Source: Spirochaetota bacterium (GTDB taxonomy: Bacteria > Spirochaetota > UBA4802 > UBA5368). From it: a stretch of DNA of 33,341 nt. Under the pieces are notes generated by a model, which did not search any database, was not told the DNA's origin, and saw nothing but the letters and a program-made list of their open reading frames with translations. The translations under genes and the position numbers were made by a program. Location: NCBI GenBank assembly GCA_035477215.1, contig DATIKU010000023.1:1-33341 (forward strand), given 5' to 3'. Shown here piece by piece: positions 23,820-31,920 of this stretch; the stretch's first letter is position 1; every line of letters begins with the position of its first letter.

Positions 23820-25291
23820 TGTTTGCGTTCCTTTCCGGCATGTTTTAGCTTTTCGGCCGCGGTCAGCCTCTGCATCGCCGCGTGGACGGGATCGTACGAA
23901 TTCGATGCGTTCCAGAAGAGATAGCCGCGCGCGCCCGCGTCGACGGCGCCGCGGATCTGCTCCAGGATGTAGTCGTCGTTGTACGATTTAGTCCTCCACC
24001 TGAAGGCCTGAAGCCACGGGCGCACCGTCGTCTGCGGCGCGAGCGCCTTCACGCGCGCGCACCCCCGGTTGATGAAATAATACGGCTGGTCGCCAGGATT
24101 GGCGTGGCCGTCGAAATGGTCGTTGAAGTGCGACGGGTACAGCATCGGCGAGATCACCTCGCAGTGCTTCGCCATCTGCTCAATCCTCTGGCCGATATTT
24201 CGAATGTCGATCTCCTTTCCCCACGCCGCCACGCCGAAGATATCGACGGAGAGATTGACGTGCCGCCCGGCCAGCTCGGTGTGCGCCCGCTGCAGAAATC
24301 CGGTGATCGTCGCGTCCCTGGGTATCTGGCCGAAGTGGTGCGCATAGGCGGCGTCACCGAGGTTGCCGGAGGTGGGGAAGCGGATGTAATCGAACTGGAT
24401 TTCGTCGACGCCCTTTTCGGCAATCTCGATCGCCAGCGCGATGTTGTAATCCTGCACGTACTTGTTGGTCGGATCGCACCACAGTTCGGCCCCGGCGCTC
24501 CACGGGCTTCCGCTTTTCTTCGAACGGATTGCGTATTCCGGCTTCTTCCGGTACAGCGCGTGGTCGTGGAACACGGCGATCCGGGCGATCACGTATATAC
24601 CCTTGTCCTTAAGGTATCGTATGAGCTTGTCGACGTCGTCGATGCATCGCTTCTCGTGTGTATTGTACTCGATCGCGGCGGGGACATGGCTTCGATAGTT
24701 CACGATTCCGGTGATGTCCTTGACGTCGAAAACCACCGTATTGATCCCAACGGCGAGGAAGCGCTCGAGCGACCGAAGCGTATTTTCGCTCGCCATCGCT
24801 CCCCCGGTGTAGTAGAGCCCCCGGCTCTCGATGATCGGCGGCTTGGCGGTTCTTTTGAAGGATGGAACGCGCGGCGGGACGGAGTACGGGATGTACACGA
24901 CCGAGCCTTTCGCCAGGGTGTCGGCCCCGAGCGCGTTATATTCCTTAATCGTCCGCTCGAGATGGTAGCGCCTGAAAAAGTGCGTATAGCGGAGCGCGGA
25001 CTCGGCGACCTCCCTGAGACGAATATCGCGCGGCGCCTGAAAGAGCAGCGTTCGGCCGCAATGGTTGAAGCCGGGGGGAAGGCTTCGGTAAACCGCGATA
25101 TGGTCGCGTCGTTCCTGCGTCCCCATGATGGTAAAGGTGCTTTTGGGGAAGACCGACCGGTAGAGACCGAGAAAGGCCCCCCGGACGCTGTCGGCGAGGA
25201 GGGTGACGGCGCCCGCGTTTATTACGACAAGCCACTGGAGCATGAACGTGCAGAGGAGCAGGGTGAGGATCTGGCGGTTTCGTTTATTCAT
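23816..25291 (-). CDS. Putative glycoside hydrolase (DUF4015 family)
   Basis: The 491-residue protein starts at MNKRNRQILTLLLCTFMLQW, a signal anchor. Residues about 90-136 resemble a degenerate LysM-like carbohydrate-binding module (TIKEYNALGADTLAKGSVVY then IP). The TIM-barrel domain follows: SRGLYYTGGAMASENTLRSL, NTVVFDVKDITGIVNYRSHV, GIYVIARIAVFHDHALYRKK, LWCDPTNKYVQDYNIALAIE, DEIQFDYIRFPTSG, VDIFGVAAWG, VISPMLYPSHF and GYLFWNASNSYD. This is the DUF4015 putative glycosyl hydrolase. FDVKD and the QFDYIRFP acid site are present. It is expected outside the inner membrane, cutting an unidentified glycan. It overlaps the methyltransferase gene by 4 nt. The upstream extension of the frame to 25492 lacks a start signal and is excluded. 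Confidence 0.85.
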   Translation of the reverse strand: MNKRNRQILTLLLCTFMLQWLVVINAGAVTLLADSVRGAFLGLYRSVFPKSTFTIMGTQERRDHIAVYRSLPPGFNHCGRTLLFQAPRDIRLREVAESALRYTHFFRRYHLERTIKEYNALGADTLAKGSVVYIPYSVPPRVPSFKRTAKPPIIESRGLYYTGGAMASENTLRSLERFLAVGINTVVFDVKDITGIVNYRSHVPAAIEYNTHEKRCIDDVDKLIRYLKDKGIYVIARIAVFHDHALYRKKPEYAIRSKKSGSPWSAGAELWCDPTNKYVQDYNIALAIEIAEKGVDEIQFDYIRFPTSGNLGDAAYAHHFGQIPRDATITGFLQRAHTELAGRHVNLSVDIFGVAAWGKEIDIRNIGQRIEQMAKHCEVISPMLYPSHFNDHFDGHANPGDQPYYFINRGCARVKALAPQTTVRPWLQAFRWRTKSYNDDYILEQIRGAVDAGARGYLFWNASNSYDPVHAAMQRLTAAEKLKHAGKERKQ

Positions 25292-25470
25292 CGGGTGATG
25301 GCGATCTCGTTGCAGCGCGCCGCTCCGGTTTTCGATTTTAGTTGCAATTACAGCGGCGGTGGACGATAAATGTACATCGCGCACGGCCCTTCCCGGCCCG
25401 CCTTTCGCGCCGGAAGCGGTAGGACTATGAATAATCGTTGAGCCCAAAAAGCAACAGAAAAAAAACGACC

Positions 25471-26265
25471 ATGCTGAAAATTGAAATGGCATTGAATACG
25501 CCGGTAAGAAAGATCATCGCCTTAGGGGAGGGGGTGAGGAATTTTTACAGTTTCGTCGAGTCGATCGTGGTGTCGTTTCGCTCGATCAAGTACCTTCGAT
25601 TTCGGTCAATCTATTCCATCGTGGTCAACCAGACCCGCTTCACCGGAATCGACGCACTTCCCATAATCGTTTCGATCGCGCTCCTGCTCGGTGCGACCAC
25701 GATCATCCAGGCCACCAAGAACTTTCCGAAGTTCGGGATCGAGGGATTTATCGGGAACCTCCTCGTCATCATCATCGCCAGGGAACTGGGGCCGCTCGCC
25801 ACCGCCATAATCGTCGTGAGCCGTTCGGGCTCTGCGATCGCCGCGGAGATCGCCACGCAGAAACAGAACAGGGAGATTCTCTCGCTCGAGCTCATGGGGA
25901 TCGACACCAAGCTCTATATCGTTTTCCCGCGCATCCTCGCGACGATCATGGCGATCTTCTCGCTGATCATCATCTTCGACATCACCGCCTTTTTCGGTGG
26001 CTATCTAATTTCACTCAGCACGGTATACATCCCGGCGGGCGTGTTCGTGCAGACCGTGCTCGACGCGTTCAGCTTCAGCGACCTTGCCATCACCATCCTT
26101 AAAAGCGTGCTCTTCGGCATTCTCATCCCGCTCATCTGCTGCTACTACGGTTTTATGCCGCAATCCGACTTCCAGATACCGATATTCGTCTCGCGCGCCG
26201 TGGTGCGTACGCTCGTAATATTATTTGTGATAAACGCCTTCATTTCGGCGCTCTTCTATTTTTAG
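25471..26265 (+). CDS. mlaE: MlaE-type ABC transporter permease
   Basis: The 264-residue integral membrane protein has the MlaE family core: FTGIDALPIIVSIALLLGAT, IIARELGPLATAIIVVSRSG, SAIAAEIATQKQNREILSLE and LMGIDTKLYIVFPRILATIM. The last part contains the coupling-helix region that normally contacts the ATPase. It forms the membrane channel of the MCE/Mla system, moving phospholipids or other lipids between membranes. Start at ATG 25471; an upstream in-frame TTG (25438) exists, and neither has a good ribosome-binding site. It is first of three genes with 9 and 13 nt gaps (mlaE, mlaF-like, mlaD). It is divergent from the glycoside-hydrolase-like gene. Confidence 0.92.
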   Translation: MLKIEMALNTPVRKIIALGEGVRNFYSFVESIVVSFRSIKYLRFRSIYSIVVNQTRFTGIDALPIIVSIALLLGATTIIQATKNFPKFGIEGFIGNLLVIIIARELGPLATAIIVVSRSGSAIAAEIATQKQNREILSLELMGIDTKLYIVFPRILATIMAIFSLIIIFDITAFFGGYLISLSTVYIPAGVFVQTVLDAFSFSDLAITILKSVLFGILIPLICCYYGFMPQSDFQIPIFVSRAVVRTLVILFVINAFISALFYF

Positions 26266-26274
26266 GTGGCGTAT

Positions 26275-27036
26275 ATGAACCGGGAAGAACTGCTCAGAGT
26301 CGAATCGGTCAGTTTAACCGACGCGGGCGGGGCCGCCTGTGGCGACGTTTCGTTCTCGATGACCAGGGGAGAAAACCTGGTCATCTTCGGTCCCGAGGAC
26401 TCGGGGGCCGAGGTCGTCTGCCCGCTCATCGCCGGCACGGTGATTTCGTTCGACGGCGAGATATTTTTCAAGGGCCGTTCGGTCGAGAGTTACGACTATG
26501 TCGAGCGCCACAATTACCGCAAGGAGCTCGGATATCTCCAGAAGAATTACGGCCTGATCAACAACATGTCGGTCGAGGAGAACATCGAGCTCCCGCTGCG
26601 CTATCACTCGAGGCTCTCGTCAGGGGAGATCGGGTCGCTCGTAAACCGTCTTATTGGCGAGCTGGGACTCGAGCACTGCCGCGCCCTCCGTCCGGTTTCA
26701 CTGTCGGGCTCGGAGACCCTGCGGACCGCGTACTGCCGCTCGATCGCGCTCGACCCGGACCTGCTGCTCATAGAGCACGCTCTCGAAGGGCAGTGTCTTC
26801 TCAATTCCCGGCAATTCCTGAGGGCGCTGGGGCGATGGTGCCAGCGCGACGATCGCTCGGTCATCATCGTCACCTATGAGCCGGGGCCTTTTGTGGACTT
26901 TTCCGACCGCTTTATCATGCTGTACGAGGGCAACATCGTCTTCTCGGGTTCGCGCGGGGACTTTCTCGCGCGGCAAAACGACTATCTCGACCAGTACATG
27001 CGTTCGTCCCTTGACGGGCCGATGAAAGTACGGTAA
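26275..27036 (+). CDS. MlaF-like ABC ATPase with lost catalytic residues (pseudo-ATPase)
   Basis: The ATG at 26275 is preferred: AGGTGG, overlapping the mlaE stop, lies 7 nt upstream (a GTG at 26266 is also open). The 253-residue protein lines up with MlaF from end to end but the nucleotide site is altered. Walker A reads GPEDSGAEVV (39-48), with Ala and Glu in place of Lys and Ser/Thr. The Q-loop is kept (LQKNYGLINNMSVEENI, Gln89). The signature is LSGSETLR instead of LSGGxxQR. Walker B is LLLIEHAL, with His168 in place of the catalytic Glu. The H-loop His is Tyr201 (VIIVTYEP). The frame is intact, codon use matches its neighbours, and mlaE and mlaD flank it, so it is probably expressed as a non-hydrolysing partner. 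Its role could be structural or regulatory. Confidence 0.85.
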   Translation: MNREELLRVESVSLTDAGGAACGDVSFSMTRGENLVIFGPEDSGAEVVCPLIAGTVISFDGEIFFKGRSVESYDYVERHNYRKELGYLQKNYGLINNMSVEENIELPLRYHSRLSSGEIGSLVNRLIGELGLEHCRALRPVSLSGSETLRTAYCRSIALDPDLLLIEHALEGQCLLNSRQFLRALGRWCQRDDRSVIIVTYEPGPFVDFSDRFIMLYEGNIVFSGSRGDFLARQNDYLDQYMRSSLDGPMKVR

Positions 27037-27049
27037 TCGGAGGCAGGCT

Positions 27050-27733
27050 ATGAAACTGGAAAAAAACGAGCTGCGCGTCGGTATATTCATCATAATACCG
27101 GTGGCCATACTCCTGCTCTTTGTAGTGCTGAAGCTCGGCTACTCCTTCGCGAGCTCCACCATCGACGTATATCTGAAGATCGACAGCATCGCCGCGATCA
27201 AGGAGGGCACGCTGGTGAAGATCAAGGGCTATACGGTGGGCCGGGTGATCGATATAAAGCCGGTCTACAAGCCGGCGCTGCATTTCCTCGCGGTCATGCG
27301 CATACGCCGCGACATCGACCTCTACGAGGACTGCTCGGCGGTGATACAGAACCAGAACATCATCGGCGACCCGGTCATCGACATCCGCAATCCCGAGAAG
27401 AAGGGGGAGCTTCTGCGTTCCGGCTCGGTCATCGAGGGGGTCGAGTACGTCAACCTCGAGGCCATTTTACAGGATGTCCATGCCCTGCTTGCGACGTTGC
27501 AGGGCGCCGTCGGCGTTATCCGCGATATCTCTCTCGACAGCCGGAGCAACCTGCGAACGCTCCTCGCCAACCTTTCGGGCAGCATGGCCACCGTCAACGA
27601 CCTTCTGCTTAATTCACAGAAGGACATCCTCGAGATCCTGACCTCGTTCAGGCAGACGGCGAAGACCATGAACGAGATCTCGGAGGAGCTCAAGAAGCAT
27701 CCGGTTAAATTCCTGTTCAAGGGACAGAAATAG
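27050..27733 (+). CDS. mlaD: MlaD-type MCE-domain lipid-binding protein
   Basis: The 227-residue protein has one N-terminal membrane helix (ELRVGIFIIIPVAILLLFVV, about 7-30) and an MCE domain (VYLKIDSIAAIKEGTLVKIK, GYTVGRVIDIKPVYKP, SAVIQNQNIIGDPVIDIRNP). After it comes a helical tail (AILQDVHALLATLQGAVGVI, TVNDLLLNSQKDILEILTSF, RQTAKTMNEISEELKKHP). MCE proteins form hexameric rings in the periplasm that bind and ferry lipids through a central pore; the tail probably extends the ring. GGAGGC lies 6 nt before the start. It is third in the operon after mlaE and the mlaF-like gene. Confidence 0.92.
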   Translation: MKLEKNELRVGIFIIIPVAILLLFVVLKLGYSFASSTIDVYLKIDSIAAIKEGTLVKIKGYTVGRVIDIKPVYKPALHFLAVMRIRRDIDLYEDCSAVIQNQNIIGDPVIDIRNPEKKGELLRSGSVIEGVEYVNLEAILQDVHALLATLQGAVGVIRDISLDSRSNLRTLLANLSGSMATVNDLLLNSQKDILEILTSFRQTAKTMNEISEELKKHPVKFLFKGQK

Positions 27734-27748
27734 CCCGTGCGTTACGGC

Positions 27749-27794
27749 GTTACGGCGCAGGCGCGGATTCGAATCCGCGCCGTAGCGCCGTAAC
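27749..27794. repeat. Long GC-rich hairpin after the mla operon
   Basis: Outer arms GTTACGGCGC (27749-27758) and GCGCCGTAAC (27785-27794) enclose a perfect 22-nt palindrome, GGCGCGGATTC/GAATCCGCGCC (27760-27781). Only one base interrupts the left side and three the right. GTTACGGC is also repeated directly at 27741-27748. No T tract follows on either strand, so it is not a standard intrinsic terminator, although it could protect or attenuate the mla transcript. Confidence 0.75.
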
Positions 27795-27808
27795 CGAACC
27801 AGTCCATC

Positions 27809-28678
27809 ATGCATCTGTTCTCAGTCATAATCCCGGTGTACAACCGTCCCGTTCCGCTCCGGCGGGCGATCGAGTCAGTGCTCGCGCAGAGCTTTCGCGA
27901 TTATGAGATCATCGTGGTGGACGACGGCTCCACCGACCACACGGGGACGGCAGCGCGCTCATTTCCCGCCGTCCGGTATTTCAGGCAGGAGCGCCGCGGC
28001 GTGAGCGCGGCGCGCAACCGTGGGGCCGCCGAATCTCGCGCGCGGTACCTTGCCTTTCTCGACTCGGACGACGAATGGCTGCCCGGAAAGCTCGGGGCGC
28101 AGCGTGAATTTATCGAACGAAATCCCCTCGTGCGCATACATCAGACCGACGAGACCTGGATACGCCGAGGCATCAGGGTTAACCCGATGAAGAAGCACCG
28201 CAAGCCCGAGGGCGATATCTTCATTCCATCACTCGACCTGTGCCTGGTGAGCCCTTCGGCCGTCGCGATCGAGCGCTCGCTTTTCGATCGCGTTGGCGGT
28301 TTCGATGAGCGCCTTGAGGTGTGCGAGGATTACGACCTGTGGTTGCGGATTGCGCTCGACGAACGGGTGGGCCTTGTGGACAGGAAGCTCGTGGTGAAAC
28401 ATGGCGGGCACGACGACCAGCTCTCGCGTCGGCACTGGGGGATGGACCGGTTCAGGGTGTACGCCATCATGAAGCTTCTGCGCGAAAGGGCGGACGACAT
28501 GGCGTCCCCGCGTCGCGATGCGGCGAGGGAGGCGGCCCGGAGCAGGTGCGTCATACTGGCACAGGGGGCGCGAAAGCGGGGCAACAACAAGCTCGCCGTC
28601 ATTCTTGAATCGGTGATGCGGGCTATCGATGATGAAGACTATAGCAATACAGCGTTTGAGAGCCTCGCAGAAGCATGA
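27809..28678 (+). CDS. Family 2 glycosyltransferase
   Basis: The 289-residue enzyme has the GT-A nucleotide-sugar fold of GT2: FSVIIPVYNRPVPLRRAIES, VLAQSFRDYEIIVVDDGSTD, GVSAARNRGAAESRARYLAF and the metal-binding LDSDDEWLPGKL (Asp85-Asp88). Acceptor-side elements follow (GGFDERLEVCEDYDLWLRIA, the ED-Y motif). It transfers a sugar from a nucleotide donor to an unidentified acceptor, probably an envelope glycan, at the cytoplasmic face. No clear Shine-Dalgarno precedes the ATG. Its last 56 nt overlap, tail to tail, the 3' end of the facing beta-propeller gene, an unusually long convergent overlap. Confidence 0.9.
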   Translation: MHLFSVIIPVYNRPVPLRRAIESVLAQSFRDYEIIVVDDGSTDHTGTAARSFPAVRYFRQERRGVSAARNRGAAESRARYLAFLDSDDEWLPGKLGAQREFIERNPLVRIHQTDETWIRRGIRVNPMKKHRKPEGDIFIPSLDLCLVSPSAVAIERSLFDRVGGFDERLEVCEDYDLWLRIALDERVGLVDRKLVVKHGGHDDQLSRRHWGMDRFRVYAIMKLLRERADDMASPRRDAAREAARSRCVILAQGARKRGNNKLAVILESVMRAIDDEDYSNTAFESLAEA

Positions 28679-29699
28679 CGGACGCCTTGAGGGAGGCCTG
28701 CAGGTACGACTCTATCGGGAAGTTGCGGGCGAAAAGCACGGTGCCGTCGGGGAGAAACGCGAGCGCCTGTGCGCCGCCTTCGGACCTCGTATAGCCGGCG
28801 ACATAGATGCCGCCGTCGTGATCGAGCGAGGCCATTCCCGTACGCGCGGCGGGGATTTTTAAAAGCGCAAGGGTCTTCGCTTTCCGGTTTACGACCAGAA
28901 TCCTGTTATAGTCGAGTATCGCCGCGGTGCCGTCGTCCAGAACGGTAAGCGCCGTACGCGCCACATGCACCCGCGAGAGCGCCGAGGCCGATGCCTTCCT
29001 GTCCACGGTCGCGATGATCGCGATATAGTCTCCCCTCTCGTTTCCGTAGTGGAGCGCGACGTACGCTCCCGAAGGCGATACAGCGATGCTCTTGATAAGG
29101 GTGCCACCGCCCGTCCCGGCGCTCAGAAGCCGCCTTCCCGTCGAGTCGATCACATGGTAGCTTCCGTCAAGGAAGCCCAGCGCCGCGATGTCCGTTCCCT
29201 TCGAAAAGGCGAGGACCGTCAGGAACCGTCCGGAAACGGGTTCCCCCGTCTGATTGCCGTGAAAGTCGAGCGCCCTTACCCGGGTCTGGTCGCTGTTGAC
29301 AAGGAGAACGATTTTTCCGTTATACGATAGATGCGGATACTCGCGCGAGTCGGACTTCCAGAAGGGGCTGCCGTCGGCGGCGAAAAACTCCACCTCGGCG
29401 CCGAGCTTCTGATAGGCGGCGTAATATCCGCCGTTCCCGCTTGCGGCGAAGAGCGTCTCACCGAACGCGCGCCTGGAGATGAGCCGCCCGTCGGCGGCCA
29501 GCAGTGTAAGCGTATTCGCCGAAATGATCGGCGGGAGGGCGCGCGCAAAGAGCGCTCTGTTGGGCGAGCGTTCGATCGATTCCGGGGTCGCAATCGGGCC
29601 GTGCCATTCGGGATACAGCTCGATCGCCGGATCCGCCTGCCATAGGGGAGTTAGGCCCAGAACGGCGCCCGTGATGATTCCTATTAAAAGATAGCGCAT
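28623..29699 (-). CDS. Exported beta-propeller-like protein
   Basis: The ATG at 29699 has GGAG 5 nt upstream, inside the end of the sigma factor gene. The 358-residue protein begins with a signal or anchor (MRYLLIGIITGAVLGLTPLW). It then has regularly spaced strand patterns typical of a PQQ/WD40-like beta-propeller: TLTLLAADGRLISRRAFGET, VEFFAADGSPFWKSDSREYP, VRALDFHGNQTGEPVSGRFL, AALGFLDGSYHVIDSTGRRL, SIAVSPSGAYVALHYGNE, YVAGYTRSEGGAQALAFLPD. Repeated (D/G)G and SG turns mark the blades. It would lie in the periplasm or inner-membrane face; function is unknown. It starts 2 nt after the sigma factor stop (TGACCATG) and is probably translationally coupled to it. Confidence 0.75.
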   Translation of the reverse strand: MRYLLIGIITGAVLGLTPLWQADPAIELYPEWHGPIATPESIERSPNRALFARALPPIISANTLTLLAADGRLISRRAFGETLFAASGNGGYYAAYQKLGAEVEFFAADGSPFWKSDSREYPHLSYNGKIVLLVNSDQTRVRALDFHGNQTGEPVSGRFLTVLAFSKGTDIAALGFLDGSYHVIDSTGRRLLSAGTGGGTLIKSIAVSPSGAYVALHYGNERGDYIAIIATVDRKASASALSRVHVARTALTVLDDGTAAILDYNRILVVNRKAKTLALLKIPAARTGMASLDHDGGIYVAGYTRSEGGAQALAFLPDGTVLFARNFPIESYLQASLKASVMLLRGSQTLYCYSLHHR

Positions 29700-29701
29700 G
29701 G

Positions 29702-30751
29702 TCACTCCAGCATGAAGCTTTTAAGACGATGGCTGCGCGATGGATGACGGAGCCGGCGGATGGCCTTTTTTTCGATCTGGCGGATCCTCTCCTTGGACAG
29801 CTTGAACTTCTCGCCTATCTGCTGGAGGGACAGCGGTTTCTCGCCGTCCAGTCCAAAGCGCATTTTAAGTATCTCGCGCTCCGACGCGGTGAGGGTGTTG
29901 AGCACGGCGTTGAGCGCGTCCTTCAGCGAATCTTCAAGGAGCTGGCGGTCCGGTGCGTCGACCCGGGCGTCCTCGAGCATGCTGATTATGCTGGTGTCGT
30001 CGGAATCGCCGAATGTAGCGTCGAGCGAGATGTGGTCTTGCGAGATGTTGCGCAGATAATTGATCTCTTCGTCGTCCATGTCCAGCTCCTCCGCTATCTC
30101 GTGCGCGGAGGGTTCGCGCCCCAGCTTGTGCTCGAGCTTTTTGTGCATCTTCTCGATCTTCTGCATGTCGGCGGTGCGGTTGAGCGGCAGCCGGATGAGC
30201 GAAATCTTCTGGCTGATGGCGAGGATGATGGCCTGGCGTATCCACCATACGGCATACGAGATGAAGTGATAGCCTCTTTCGGGATCGAACTTGTCGGCCG
30301 CCTTGATGAGCCCCATGTTTCCTTCGTTGATGATGTCGAGGAGCGAGATCCCGCTGGTCTGGTATTTCTTCGCGATGGAGACTACGAAGCGAAGATTGGA
30401 CTTTATCAGCTTCTCCTTGGCCTTTTCGTCGCCGTCGCGTGCGGCCCTGGCGCACGTCTCTTCCTCCTCGCGGCTGAGGAGGGGTATCTTGTTAATTTGC
30501 TCCAGGTACCATGTTATGGAGGAATCGGAGAAGCTGTCGCCCCGGGCCTTTTTCGCTCGCCCGGGGGCCCGCTTCGTCCCGGTGTGGAAAGAATCGGAAT
30601 CGGACTCGTCATCGTCGAACAGGTCCTCGTCGACCTCGCCGTCGAAGCCGTCTTCGAGTACGTCGAGGTCGTGTTCTATGGAGTCGGTCTCTAAAGACCG
30701 CGCTCTGCCGGGGGTATCACCCGCCGCGGATGTCGTTTTTTTCCGGGCCAT
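29702..30751 (-). CDS. Sigma-70 family RNA polymerase sigma factor (group 1/2)
   Basis: The 349-residue protein has a disordered acidic N-terminus (DLDVLEDGFDGEVDEDLFDD), then regions 1.2 to 4.2 in order. These are SSITWYLEQINKIPLLSREE, KSNLRFVVSIAKKYQTSGIS, LLDIINEGNMGLIKAADKFD, SYAVWWIRQAIILAISQK (region 2.3/2.4), the region-3 segment IRLPLNRTADMQKIEKMHKK, and region 4 SLQQIGEKFKLSKERIRQIE followed by RLRHPSRSHRLKSF. It recognises -10/-35 promoters for RNA polymerase. It is shorter than a typical primary RpoD and lacks region 1.1, fitting an RpoS-like or alternative housekeeping factor. It is immediately upstream of the exported beta-propeller gene, so the two may share a transcript. Confidence 0.92.
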   Translation of the reverse strand: MARKKTTSAAGDTPGRARSLETDSIEHDLDVLEDGFDGEVDEDLFDDDESDSDSFHTGTKRAPGRAKKARGDSFSDSSITWYLEQINKIPLLSREEEETCARAARDGDEKAKEKLIKSNLRFVVSIAKKYQTSGISLLDIINEGNMGLIKAADKFDPERGYHFISYAVWWIRQAIILAISQKISLIRLPLNRTADMQKIEKMHKKLEHKLGREPSAHEIAEELDMDDEEINYLRNISQDHISLDATFGDSDDTSIISMLEDARVDAPDRQLLEDSLKDALNAVLNTLTASEREILKMRFGLDGEKPLSLQQIGEKFKLSKERIRQIEKKAIRRLRHPSRSHRLKSFMLE

Positions 30752-30842
30752 AGTGTTCTTATGATGGTTGATCGCCGTTCCGCGGCTTGGGATGTTCCGC
30801 AGGATTGGATACGGTCAACGGGCGGGGGGGAAAAATCAAGTA

Positions 30843-31655
30843 TTATTTGGGGCCCCAGAGCGAGGCGAGCCTGCCGGGAAGATCCTGGATCGACGCGGCG
30901 TATCCGGGGGTTTCGATGAGCGCATCGAGTCCGTGTTCCGCGAAGAGGAGCCGTGCTTCATCCCTTGATTTAATGGTGGTGCCGGCGAGCCTGTCTTCGG
31001 CGCGCGAAGGCCGACCGCCGTCCATCGTGAAGAGCAGGTGACGCGATGATTTCAGCCTTTGCCTGGATTTAACCGGAGAGAGAAACAGCATCTCGACCGA
31101 TGAAAGTTCCTTCCCCCTGTAGGCGAGAGAGACCTCCCTGCGGAACACCGTGCCGTCCACCAGTATCTTCACGAGGATTCCATCGATATACGAAAACCTT
31201 GTGATTACGAGCGGCGTCCGGTTCCTGGCGATGCTGTGCGAGCTTTTAAAGGATGTTTCGGTGCGGACGAGGTCGCCGCCGCTTCCATAGAAGAAGGATT
31301 CGACCCAGGCGTCGTCGATAGACGATCCGTCGCGGATTTCACGCGCCCGGTGCGACTGGATGCGGAGCCTTCCGGTCTGATCGTAGGAGAATGTTCGCGT
31401 AATGAGCGTTTCTCCGCCCGGCGACGTCAGCCTGGAGGCCTTTGACAGCCTGCCGGCGGCGTCGTATTCGAGCGATATTCTTCCGGTTACAACTCCTTTT
31501 TCGACGAAATGTATTTCGCGGAGCCGGCCGTCGTCTCCCGTAATCCGAACCGTCTTATATGAACCGCACGCGGTAAGCGCGAACAACAGTGCCGGTATGA
31601 TGATGGTTGCCCGGGCGTTAAGGGCCGGGAGGTATCTTGTGTTTGTCGTGCTCAT
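30843..31655 (-). CDS. Predicted lipoprotein with YD-type repeats, function unknown
   Basis: The ATG at 31655 puts a lipoprotein signal peptide at the N-terminus (ARATIIIPALLFALTAC, Cys as lipid site); an in-frame ATG at 31691 is also possible. The mature protein has repeated beta-hairpin strands resembling YD repeats (RISLEYDAAGRLSKASRLTS and TRTFSYDQTGRLRIQSHRAR). It continues with FSYIDGILVKILVDGTVFRR and a less regular C-terminus (LLFAEHGLDALIETPGYAAS). Such repeats bind carbohydrate or form shells in other proteins, but no function can be assigned here. It is divergent from the response-regulator/phosphatase gene, 265 nt from its start. Confidence 0.7.
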   Translation of the reverse strand: MSTTNTRYLPALNARATIIIPALLFALTACGSYKTVRITGDDGRLREIHFVEKGVVTGRISLEYDAAGRLSKASRLTSPGGETLITRTFSYDQTGRLRIQSHRAREIRDGSSIDDAWVESFFYGSGGDLVRTETSFKSSHSIARNRTPLVITRFSYIDGILVKILVDGTVFRREVSLAYRGKELSSVEMLFLSPVKSRQRLKSSRHLLFTMDGGRPSRAEDRLAGTTIKSRDEARLLFAEHGLDALIETPGYAASIQDLPGRLASLWGPK

Positions 31656-31765
31656 GGTGCGTTCGCGGCCGCCTGTGCTCCGTAACGACATGCTGGCTTC
31701 AACCCCGGGACCTCCAATGTTTCACTTTGCATTTCCAAGTTTAGAAAGCGCCGAAAATGTCGATT

Positions 31766-31778
31766 TTGTCAATGACAA
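31766..31778. promoter_or_regulatory. Palindrome in divergent promoter region
   Basis: TTGTCA-A-TGACAA is a perfect 6-bp inverted repeat around one central base. It lies between the divergent lipoprotein and response-regulator/phosphatase genes. It could be a regulator-binding site; its length also allows chance occurrence. Confidence 0.3.
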
Positions 31779-31920
31779 TTTACCCGCACCGCTCCGGCAT
31801 GGAGGTGCCGGGAGTGGTGCCCTGCTCCGGGCTAACGGGACGGCCAAAGGTATAAACTTGTTGATTTTTTATTATTATGAATTATTAGTGTGGCAAACAC
31901 CGTCCCGCCTGGAGAGTACT

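Noticed and set aside
23882-25369. 495-codon open frame on the plus strand
   Set aside because: It lies opposite the DUF4015 gene, which has clear family motifs; the antisense frame has low-complexity composition and no recognisable domain. Long antisense frames are expected in GC-rich DNA.
29729-30694. 321-codon open frame on the plus strand
   Set aside because: It is antisense to the sigma factor gene, whose motifs are unambiguous.
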